64,000 nucleotides of DNA from contig WHUZ01000011.1 in the NCBI GenBank assembly GCA_015179045.1, positions 1,364,001-1,428,000 on the forward strand. Reading direction: 5' to 3'. This DNA is from Kalaharituber pfeilii (Eukaryota; Ascomycota; Pezizomycetes; Pezizales; Pezizaceae). Below the pieces are notes generated by a model that was not told the origin of the DNA, did no database searches, and was given only the letters and a program-made list of their open reading frames with translations. This document shows positions 43,401 through 51,908 of the stretch, in pieces; position 1 is the stretch's first letter; each line of letters opens with the position of its first letter. Position numbers and translations under genes: made by a program.

Positions 43401-44799
43401 TAATAATTACCTCCTTGACGTCCCCAATTCTCCAGACTAAGCGTGTTCCAATGCATGATGTTTAGTCCGTCTGTGACATGGACTTTTTACGAGTGATAAG
43501 CAACCCAGTCCAACTCACCTTTCACAATTTGAGAATCTGCATCGATACGTTCATCATACGCTTGGTCCACCTGCCACAAGATCCTCCCATTCCTACAGTA
43601 ACTTGCCGTAAAAAGAGGAACTCTCAAATTGCGATTTGCACGAGAAACCGGTGTGGCCACCGACTTTCGAATCCAGTCCCCGGTGGAAAGGTCCTCTAAT
43701 TTGGCCCGAATCATGTGAGCATTTCCTATATTTGAAAAAATCATTAGAACGTTTTCCCAACACATGATGCCCTCAATAAGTCGCTCACACCTTCAGAATT
43801 TGATGATTCGAGATCTTTCAAAGCCTGTGCCGACAAGCAAATCTTCCACAACCCTAAGCTGGGACCCAAAATATGTTCAAAAGATAGTGATGGGAATGCC
43901 ATATCCCCCCTGATAGCATTCGTTATGTTTCCATTCCAAACTCCTTTACCTCTTGTAGGGTGTAGTGCAGTTGACGTTTCAAAGCACAGACGGCATGGCA
44001 TTGAACGTGCGAGTGAACTCATGATGTCCGTTGTTACGGTGACCTCGACCTTATTCAAGGTTGCTGCAAGCGCTGTGGATGAGCTTGGGCATTTGATATT
44101 AAACTGATCAAAGAGATCGAGGGTTTGCGGAGAAAACTCAATTTCAAAAGTGACGGATGTAGCAGCCTTCTGTGCTTCGCGAAGCTCTTGTCTCAAAATT
44201 TGCACATTCTTCCACTTTTCCAAGAATTCATCAGCACCATGGAAGCCGTTACAATGTTTGATAACGTCCGCTAAAACCCCAGTCCAGTTCGCTAGTGTCA
44301 TTGGGTTTGGGTGGTGTCTTCCCAGCACATCAATCCACTCACGGAGAAGGTCTGCGCTGCAGTTAAATGAAAATGCTTTTCCTAGAAGTGATGGAATTTC
44401 CCCCAGTGTCGCAGCGAGCTGCCCTAGGTGAGAGAAATCCGCTAGGCGCAAGGCAGCCAGGAGCAGGTTAAAAAGCGCAGGACTATTGCGGAGATGTTGG
44501 TGTCGGTAGAGTAAGGGTGCTATCATCCGATCTATGAAAAGATTACCGAGTCCTCGGAGATGTTGAGATCCCATCCTAGAGAGAGGTGCATCATTTAGGA
44601 ACTGGGTCACTCGGGTCCCATAACAGTTAAACCTAGATGTGAATGCGCCTGCAACTTCCGAGGATCCTGTTAATATGTCAAGCTGCTCCGGATAGCGAGT
44701 AACGGAGTTGTATGCTTTCCGCCATGTGTCCATGCTTCGGCTTGGTGTCTCGGAAAATACAAAATTATTAAATAACAACCTTTCCTTGTGAGAACTCAT
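37435..44799 (-). CDS. Large multi-exon UvrD-like helicase/TPR protein (TRANK1-like)
   Basis: Many minus-strand coding blocks are separated by short GT-AG introns. Two were checked base by base: 43726-43790 (GTGTGAG...TAG), joining SSNSE-G-NAHMIRAK, and 41980-42042 (GTAAGT...CAG), joining YVD-EVQDQ. Start taken at 44799 (MSSHKERLLF); 44979 is an alternative. The N-terminal part is helical and unrecognised. Walker A is FILGRSGTGKTT near 42930, Walker B YVDEVQD at the 41980 intron, then GDSAQCI, LSHNFRSHQGIL, YTVLESKGTEHEEV (motif V) and QTLYVAITRACSRLLIL (motif VI near 40950). These are superfamily 1 helicase motifs. TPR-like repeats follow (HYQEAMELFQLLG, EEYYKADLHGTALQLLYEGG), then a C-terminal region to 37435. 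The layout matches large fungal proteins related to TPR/ankyrin-containing protein 1. Role unknown. A LINE tail sits in motif V (41213-41274), and a frame change near 41330 suggests decay. Confidence 0.7.
41213..41274 (+). mobile_element. Hairpin-only LINE tail (family B), 62 bp, in helicase motif V
   Basis: ACCTCTTCGTGCTC flanks it at 41199-41212 and 41275-41288. The unit is the 30-nt hairpin (41214-41243), CATGTGATAT and a long A-tail. It starts 1 nt before the hairpin and lies antisense to the helicase-like gene, directly after codons for ESKGTEHEEV. Confidence 0.94.
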
Positions 44800-44979
44800 T
44801 TTGGAAGGCCTTTTTTTTAGATAGAGGTTGCAAACGTGGTATGAAATGCGCGCGGACGGCGACCACGAGAGAAAGCTTTCGCTGAGAGCAATCTCAAAAA
44901 CCAGGACTGGGAATTGTCCCATATATGCAATTACTCCGACTGTATAGTTAGGGTGTGTGTGGTGGGTGTTTTGGAGCAA

Positions 44980-45435
44980 TTAGTTTCCTAGATGATCGTT
45001 GTGTGGTATCTTCAGGCCCGCCATCGACGCAATACTGATTGTATGGGACGTTGAAGCAGCAAGCTTTTTCCTAAAAATCGCCCTGCGGTGTCTCAAGCTT
45101 GCCATCGTTAATAATAGTTTACATCTGCACCATTAGAGCGGCAATTTGTTGGCCTTACACCATTGTTGCTGCAATATATGGTACCTGTGTTTAGTGATAA
45201 GAGTCATCTGTCTACGTCTAGACAAACCACCTGGTCACTGTAATGGTTACCATTCCAGCCCGTTTGTAGTGTAAGGATTAAGTGCCACAGGTCTGTGGTG
45301 CTACTTCTAAAACGTGTATTTTGTTTTTCTTTAAAATGAATGTATATATCAGTACTCGTTTATTCTGGCGTGGTGCCTTGAATTGCGTTGACCAGACACC
45401 TTCCATGAGAATAATAACGATTGTTTACATGCCCA
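44980..45435. other. Upstream region of the helicase-like gene, nothing recognised
   Basis: Presumably contains the promoter of the minus-strand gene; no motif could be assigned. Confidence 0.3.
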
Positions 45436-45495
45436 CTCTGTTGAAACAGATCATCCGTTGCCCCCTTGACGTTTCCTTCGTTTCATCTACTAGCT

Positions 45496-45554
45496 AGTAA
45501 AATATGTATTCGGACATAGCGCATTGGTATCCCTGTCCGAATACATATTTTACT
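45496..45554. repeat. Small perfect palindrome (21-bp stem, 17-nt loop)
   Basis: AGTAAAATATGTATTCGGAC(A) at 45496-45516 is the exact reverse complement of 45534-45554. TAGCTA/TGGCTA sequences lie just outside. It could be a tiny foldback MITE inserted beside the larger one. Confidence 0.7.
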
Positions 45555-45556
45555 GG

Positions 45557-46706
45557 CTAGTACCAGTACCGTATGGGTAACGATGTGCACACCGGTAACG
45601 CTGGGCACCTTGGTGCCGGTTTCGCACCCTTCACACCATCAAAATGTCAGGCATATCTCACAGAATATATCTTTAATATGCATGATGAATTAATTGTAGA
45701 CCATATTGACGGTGCTGATTCTGAATTTGAAGAAAAATACTACTCCTATAGCATCTGCAGTTGCATCACCCCTCTAACTTATGAAATAACCTCCTCTAGC
45801 ACCCATCAGCAAATACCAACTCACTGTAACACTCCACCTGCTCATTCAATGGTAGGAATGGTAACAATGGCACTACCAGTGCTATATTACAATACATGAG
45901 CAGTAACAGCTTGAGATCTATAACCTAGCACTGTATGCTCCTGTAGCAAGATATTGTGCATACTGAGAAATTGGGCTTTTTCCGGATGCCACAACAAAAA
46001 ATTCCTGTGAGTGAAAATAGCTCTCAAGGGGCTCAAACTGAAGCCAGAGCATGGTAGAATATATGGAATTATGTTCCACATATTCATTGAGTCAATTTTT
46101 AGGAGATGGGTAGTGACCTATATGGTATATTCCAAATCCTATACTAGATATACTCTGAGCTGCCAAGTGTCAATGATCCTGCCCAAGATCTTATTCATCT
46201 TGACATATATTCTATTACCTATTCTGAGCCCCTTGAGAGCTATTTGCACTCACAGGAATTTTTTGTTGTAGCATCCGGAAGTGCCCAATTTCTTAGTAAT
46301 GTATAATATCTTGCTACAGGAGCATACAGTGCTATATTATAGATCTCAAGCTGTTACTACTCATGTATTGTAACATAGCACTGGTAGTACCATTGCTACC
46401 ATTCCTACCATTGCATGAACAGGTAGAGCATTACAGAGATTTGCTAGTTGGTGCTAGAGGGAGTTATTTCATAAAGTACAGAGGCGATGCAACTGTAGAT
46501 GCTATAGGAGTAGTATTTTCACTTATTTTCCTTCAAAATTCAGAATTAGCACAGTCAATATGGTCTATAAATAATTCATCATACATATTAAAGATATATA
46601 TATTCTGTGAGATATGCCTGACATTTTGATGGTGGGAAGGGTGCGAAACCGGCGCCAAGGTGCCCAGTGTTACCGGTGTGCACATCGTTACCCATACAGT
46701 ACTGGT
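45557..46706. mobile_element. Foldback element with about 480-bp inverted arms
   Basis: The left arm (about 45561-46033) and right arm (about 46225-46705) are reverse complements with scattered mismatches, around a loop of about 190 bp. The tips read TACCAGTACCGTATGGG and its near complement. No transposase frame is found; ORFs here are mirror images of each other. It interrupts the LTR-like repeat 45436-46912. No certain target duplication was found, so the superfamily is open. Confidence 0.8.
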
Positions 46707-46912
46707 ATTGCGCGCCGGTTGCTTCCCGGCGCTTATATTATTTCGTGTTACACTCCTTCCTTTGTATGTCTACATTCATGTATATAAGTGCCTATTTCTC
46801 GTAACTTCTCGCTCAATAGACTAGACGATTTTTCCAATAACGACGAGCCGTCTCTTCAGGTATTCTCTTATTTCTTCGCTAAGCCCGCACTCGGTATACA
46901 CATCTTTTCACA

Positions 46913-47314
46913 CTCAGCTTTGGCACAAATATGACGTCCACATACAAATATAACTACCGTGCCATTCATAGTCACTCGATAACGTCACTGACCGGGATCC
47001 GGCGCACTTCCGGAATTAAAACAACAGCCTCCTGTACGGCTAAATCTTCATAGAAGATAATTAAATTGCACATACAGCTTGAAGAGGCATAGGAAAGTAA
47101 CCTCTGCACCTCAGTTAGCCAATTGTAAATTTTAAATCATACTCTATAGTAGTAGTTGCCCAATTAGGCATCTGAACCCTATGCAGATGTAAAATAGCAA
47201 GATAGTAATTTAGGACCTTAAGCAGATGCATATACCTTCTATAGTATAAATTCAAGAGATCTGGAATGTTTCACAATGATTAGATACATATAGAACAAGT
47301 GGTAAGCTTATATC
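46913..47314. other. No gene recognised
   Basis: No coding frame or repeat supported. Confidence 0.35.
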
Positions 47315-47629
47315 TAGTGAGCGGCACGAGCCGAGCCAGCTCGAGCTCAAACGAGCCAAGATCATGCTTGTGTTTTTCTTGACAGCTCGCTAAAATGCTT
47401 AGCCAGTGCTAGGTTTCATAAACTGTAAATACCTAATATAAGTAATAATTAGAGACTTGGAGCTCATTCTGACCTACCAACAACTTCGAAATGCACAATT
47501 TAGCTGATAGTAGTGAGAAAGATGAAAATTTAGCTTAGTTTAGGTTAGTTTGTCAATATTATGTATATAATCAATCCAGGCTCGAGCTCACCCTCCAGCT
47601 CGGCTCGAGCTAGCTCGTGCCGCTCACTA
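47315..47629. mobile_element. hAT-type MITE, copy 2
   Basis: Same termini and body as 10205-10513, with a few substitutions and small indels. Flanks CTTATATC (47307-47314) and GTTATATC (47631-47638) match at seven of eight positions. Confidence 0.82.
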
Positions 47630-47824
47630 AGTTATATCCATACATATAGTTTCCTTGCTAGAAGCAAATTTTGATATTTAGTCTGTATATAATTCTAAGA
47701 ATATAAGATATATTTAGAATACTCTAGAATATAACTCTAGATATAGAAGAATATATTCTAAGTAGCTTATAAGTATAGGTATTGACAGAAAGTAGAAATT
47801 AATAGAGATGTTCATCTATATATA

Positions 47825-48568
47825 TTTCACGCGCGACGGTGGGCAGGCGTTGCTAAGGGATACGACCGGTTCAGGGTAACAGTAGTTTCGCAAGCACTGA
47901 ACACCAGAGGCTTGACAAACTTGACAGGAGAGACTTGACAGGAGAGGCTCGTAGGTAGCGGTTCAGCGGTTCCCGTTCAGCGGCGATTGCAGGCTATGGT
48001 GAAAAGGCAGAGAAGATTAGGTACTGAATTAGATCTAGGGATTAACAACAATAAAAAGAACATATGGACTGCGAGGAACCATATGGGTCCATTAAGAAGA
48101 CAAGACAACAGACAAGGAGAGAAAGAACTATTTACATGGTGGCCAGATAGCGCCTTTATATACATGATAGGCTCATTAGCTAGGAAACATAATATAAAGA
48201 TAGGAGCAGCGATGAAGGAAGTGGCAGCAAGAGCAGGGTAGCGAAGGCAGAGTTTTCACTATAGTACTACTTTAGTGGGCAGGCAGGCTATACTAGCAGG
48301 CAGGCTATACTAGCAGGCAGACTATACTGGCAGGCGAGCTATACTAGCAGGCGAGCTATACTGGCAGGCGCGCTATACTGGCAGCTTGCTAGCTACCTAT
48401 ATTTTTTTTTTTTTTATATCATTAATCGCATGCCGCCCTATGGGCTATGGCGATAGCTACCTATAGCTAGCTGGTTCTATGAGCTTGCCGGCTGTTGGCA
48501 GAAGGCGGTCGTGGCTTGCCGGTAGTCGTGGCTTAGCGTACGGAGCCTGAAGGGCACGGGCCGTGACA
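47825..48568 (-). repeat. Solo LTR, family 1, copy 3
   Basis: On the minus strand it starts TGTCACGG and ends GTGAAA (a mutated GTGACA). ATATA is duplicated at 47820-47824 and 48569-48573. The 17-bp repeat array lies at about 48275-48385. A 52-bp hairpin-only insertion sits inside. Confidence 0.85.
48402..48453 (-). mobile_element. Hairpin-only LINE tail (family A), 52 bp, the smallest copy
   Basis: TAGCTACCTATA flanks it at 48390-48401 and 48454-48465. Contents: a T-run, ATATCATT and the hairpin (48425-48454, A-T closing pair). The hairpin foot coincides with the target duplication, so there is no extra sequence. Confidence 0.95.
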
Positions 48569-48816
48569 ATATACCTAATTAGGTAATATAGATTTTGTAC
48601 TATAGTATATATGAATAGTACTCAGGCAAGGTATGCACTAAGATCAATAAGAGATCCACAAGTGTAGGAGACCTTTGGGCCTAGAGCTTCAGAGGGGCCG
48701 AGATCTCAGACCTAGACAGGGAAGGGGAAAGGGGAGGGATTGGAGGGATTTCAGCCTGGGGCGTATCACGGTCCACAGAGAAGGATGATGGATTCGAGTC
48801 AGTGGTTGGTAGGATC

Positions 48817-49846
48817 TTTTTTTTTTATTTTTTTTTTTTATTCACGTAACCCCGCATACAGGCTATCAGCCTACCGCAGGGACCCATATACCCGGGCCAG
48901 GTTTGGAACACCTAACTACGGAATCTACATGCACATCTTGAGCACTCAGTGCTCTCCGTCCCCGGCTACCCCAGACCGAGGCAGGCAAACCAGTACTCGA
49001 CCGGGTCGCCCTCCACACCTTCTTGCTTCCACCCTTTCTCCTCTAGGTCCTCCCAGGACTGCCAGGTGACATGCGCCCCATCTTTGTCCTTCCTCTGGGG
49101 TCGCTCCAGTTCGGTGCACCTGAACACCACATGCTCAGCACTCCATGCCTCACCACATGTACATTGTACCTCCTCGCCACTGACCATCCTCCTCCACATA
49201 GCTCCGCCTTTTCCAGTCCGCAGCCATGTGTAATTTGTGAGTGCTCTCCTGCCCCACTTCACGAATTTGCCCTTCCCAAACCCTGCACGCTCCCTCTCCT
49301 CTTTTCTTTTTCGAACTAACTCTTGACGCAGCCCACCCTCAGTGGCCTGCCCATCATACCTCATGCACTTGGCCCCCTCTTTGGCCAACTCATCTGCCTT
49401 CTCATTGCCTTCTATCCCCACGTGGGTCTTGACCCATGCCAGCTTCACTGCATCCGCCTCCCTTAACCTTTGCCGCCTCTCTGCAATCAGCTCTATCACC
49501 CGTGCTAGATCTGCAGTCCTTGCCTTGCCAGTTTTTCCTGCTTTCTGGACTGCACTGATAGCTGCCTGAGAGTCTGCGAGTAGTAGCACTTTTTCACTGC
49601 CATCAACTGCTTCAAGGGCACTCTTCATTCCTGAGACCTCTCCGTCCCACACAGTTGCTTTTGTGCCTACCCACCGGGACCCTTCTGACTCACCTGCTAC
49701 CACCTGCCTCCAGCACCATCCGCCACCAACACCGCCTTCCTCACTGCGGCTGCCATCTGTGAAAATAGCTACCGAGTCACTCTTAGCCTCATTGATGGCC
49801 TTTTCCCATTTGGCTGGGGTGTCTTCCTTGCACAGCTTGAGGTCAA
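48817..49846 (-). mobile_element. 5'-truncated LINE C copy, 14-bp target duplication
   Basis: TGGTTGGTAGGATC lies at 48803-48816 and 49847-49860. T-rich tail, family C hairpin (about 48850-48881), then ORF2 C-terminus. It inserted head-to-head into a related plus-strand LINE C copy. Confidence 0.92.
48966..49846 (-). CDS. LINE C RNase H and C-terminal fragment
   Basis: An open minus-strand frame of about 290 codons with the RNase H motifs IFTDGSRSEEGGVGG, LLLADSQAAISAVQ and VGIEGNEKADELAKE, then the Cys-containing tail and YWFACLGLG. Very close to the copy at 18363. It lacks the reverse transcriptase, and the upstream extension beyond 49846 is target sequence. Confidence 0.8.
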
Positions 49847-50138
49847 TGGTTGGTAGGATCGCCAGCACACTGGAGGTACATGAGGAGGAGAGGGCATCAT
49901 GGGGGCGCACTGTACCGCCAACAGCAGAGGTGGAGACCCTATACCTCAAGTTAGACAGGGAGGACTCCCCTATTAAGTGGGAGAAGGCTGTAAGAGAGGT
50001 CAAGGGAGACTCTGTGGCCATCTTCACAGATGGCAGCTACAGCGAGGAAGGAGGAGTAGGTGGTGGGTAGTGCTGGCAGCAGGTGGTGGCAGGTGAGACA
50101 GAGGAAAGCAGGTGGGTTGGTGTGAAGGCAACAGTACG

Positions 50139-50643
50139 TGTAACGGGATATTGTATAGCGAGCCGGGTAAATAGCTTCACGCTAAAAGATGACCTCTGAC
50201 AAGCATTTCGGGATGATAGCTTCACGCTAAAAGATGACCTCTGACAAGCATTTCAGGATGATAGCTTCACGCTAAAAGATGACCTCTGACAAGCATTTCA
50301 GGATGATAGCTTCACGCCAAAAGATGACCTCTGACAAGCATTTCAGGATGTCGGTACAATATATATGGGTAAAAGGGATGTGACCTGAGTGCGTATTGCA
50401 GTCTCGAAAGTGTATATAAGTGGTGTTCATGGCTGTGTGTTCTCCTTTCCTTTTTCTCTTTACGCAACCTCTTGTATTTAGTTTCTACTAAGTAGAGTGG
50501 TTACCTGCTGTGCCGATCCGCTGAACTGCTGTACCGCTGTGAACCGTTGAACCCGCGAACTGCTGAACTGCCGCCTGCCGCCTCCTGCCTGCGCTCCGTA
50601 GATCGCCGTCATCCACGGGCCCCAGACCACGTCCGCCGTTACA
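50139..50643 (+). repeat. Gypsy LTR with four 45-bp tandem repeats
   Basis: 505 bp, TGTAACGGG to CCGTTACA. Four 45-bp units (ATAGCTTCACGCTAAAAG...) fill 50171-50350, upstream of a TATATAAG sequence near 50413 and a CT-rich stretch that probably marks the transcription start. Confidence 0.9.
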
Positions 50644-50684
50644 CTAGGTTGCGTCACAACCCTCTACCGAGCGCACCTATCGCC

Positions 50685-51872
50685 ATGTCACGCCTCATTA
50701 CACCAGACCTGTGGGAACTAGCAAGTGCAGCCCACACTGACTTCCTTACAACCCCGAAACCGGAAGGAACCGCAGACCGGATGGTCGCCGCTTTGGAAGG
50801 AATCAGAAACCTCCCTGTCTATACCCCACCACAAAATGATGCAGAAATCGCACGCCTTAATGCCCGAATTGCAGAATTGCAAGCAGCAAATACAGACCTC
50901 CAAGCTACAGCCACTGCCGCCATACAGACCACGGACCTCCTCCGTACTCAGCTCGAAGAATCTCGTACAATACAATCTGCCCTGGCTCGGAATACCGCCC
51001 CTGCTATTCCTACTACCACCCAAAAGACCCCTGACCCTGACAAGTTTGATGGGTCCCGAGAGCAGTTAAGACCATTCCTCCTTCAACTGCGCCTAAAAGC
51101 CAGCACCTATACCGATGAACAAGCTCGCCTACGATATGCTGTCTCATTATTAAAAGGAATGGCATTGGAACAAGTGGCCCCCTTTGTCCTAGATGACCGT
51201 GTTAATCTTACTGACCTTGCTGCTTTAATTACTATCCTTGAGACCGCCTTTGGAGACCCTGATCGCCGCAGGACTGCAGAACGGAAGATTCTCAATCTCC
51301 GACAAGCAAATAAGGAGTTCTCCTCCTACTTCGCAGAGTTCCAACGGTATGCTGCTGACCTGGACTGGAATGAGGCAGCAAAGCTATCACAACTCCGTCA
51401 AGGCCTCTCACAAGAAATGCTTAATGACCTCATTACTGTCGAAGAACCTGAGGAATTTACTGCCTTTGTCGCCCTCCTCCAGCGCTTAGACAGTAAGCGA
51501 CGCGCCACTCAACTCACTCGTCGGCCCCAAATCAGCACTTCTCGTCCTACCCCCATGGTTCAAGCCAAAGCCCCTCAGGCTACTTCCAATGCTCCTCTCA
51601 TCAACACTACTCCTCCCACTGGTATTACTACAGCTACTGGAACCCACGCTGGGCCAATGGATCTCTCTGCAGGTCGCCGAAGGTTGACTGTGGAAGAAAG
51701 GGCCCGACGGATGGCTGAGGGTCGGTGTCTATACTGTGGAGGTGTAGGCCATATGGCTAATACTTGTCCTGTCGCCCGCCGCCCTCTTCGGACAGCTGAG
51801 GCCATTATTTCCTCCACCGATGAGGTACCTGAGTCACTGCCAGCCTCTGCTACCAAACCGGCTTTAAACTAG
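50685..51872 (+). CDS. gag: Gypsy gag (element A), 395 aa
   Basis: Start taken at ATG 50685 ([10 protein letters not shown]), the first ATG downstream of the 5' LTR; an in-frame ATG at 50547 lies inside the LTR. A coiled-coil-like N-terminus ([14 protein letters not shown]) precedes a retrotransposon gag core ([33 protein letters not shown]) and one CX2CX4HX4C knuckle, [14 protein letters not shown]. The frame ends ALN-TAG right after a TTTAAAC slippery site. Confidence 0.9.
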   Translation: MSRLITPDLWELASAAHTDFLTTPKPEGTADRMVAALEGIRNLPVYTPPQNDAEIARLNARIAELQAANTDLQATATAAIQTTDLLRTQLEESRTIQSALARNTAPAIPTTTQKTPDPDKFDGSREQLRPFLLQLRLKASTYTDEQARLRYAVSLLKGMALEQVAPFVLDDRVNLTDLAALITILETAFGDPDRRRTAERKILNLRQANKEFSSYFAEFQRYAADLDWNEAAKLSQLRQGLSQEMLNDLITVEEPEEFTAFVALLQRLDSKRRATQLTRRPQISTSRPTPMVQAKAPQATSNAPLINTTPPTGITTATGTHAGPMDLSAGRRRLTVEERARRMAEGRCLYCGGVGHMANTCPVARRPLRTAEAIISSTDEVPESLPASATKPALN

Positions 51873-51908
51873 TTGTCCCTTCTCAGCTTGATAGCTCTGT
51901 CAAGGGAC
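51863..51908 (+). promoter_or_regulatory. -1 ribosomal frameshift signal between gag and pol
   Basis: In the gag frame the sequence reads GCT TTA AAC TAG, so T TTA AAC (51863-51869) is a canonical X XXY YYZ heptamer directly before the stop. Five nucleotides later a stem GTCCCTT (51875-51881) pairs with AAGGGAC (51902-51908), enclosing a small AGCT-TGAT-AGCT hairpin. A -1 slip enters the open pol frame (CTA GTT GTC CCT). Confidence 0.85.

Larger units (their letters stand above)
45436..46912 (+). repeat. LTR-like repeat, family 3, copy 2, split by foldback DNA
   Basis: TGTTGAAACAGATCATCCGT at 45440 and the later part at 46707-46912 (TGTATATAAGTGCCTAT, CGCTCAATAGACTAGA) follow the copy at 36715-36960. 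The palindromic elements at 45496-45554 and 45557-46706 separate the two halves. Confidence 0.6.
48616..50138 (+). mobile_element. LINE C fragment (plus strand), host of a second LINE C and of the gypsy element
   Basis: Plus-strand coding TQARYALRSIRDP, VGDLW, LDREGERG up to 48816 resumes after the insertion 48817-49846 as VVGRIASTLEVHEEERASWGR and EDSPIKWEKAVREVKGDSVA. It reaches the RNase H FTDGS and is cut at 50139 by a gypsy LTR. Stops in frame (TAG at about 48680 and 50068) show decay. Confidence 0.75.

Noticed and set aside
45573..46629. Mirror-image ORFs in the foldback arms
   Set aside because: They arise from the inverted arms and resemble no protein family.
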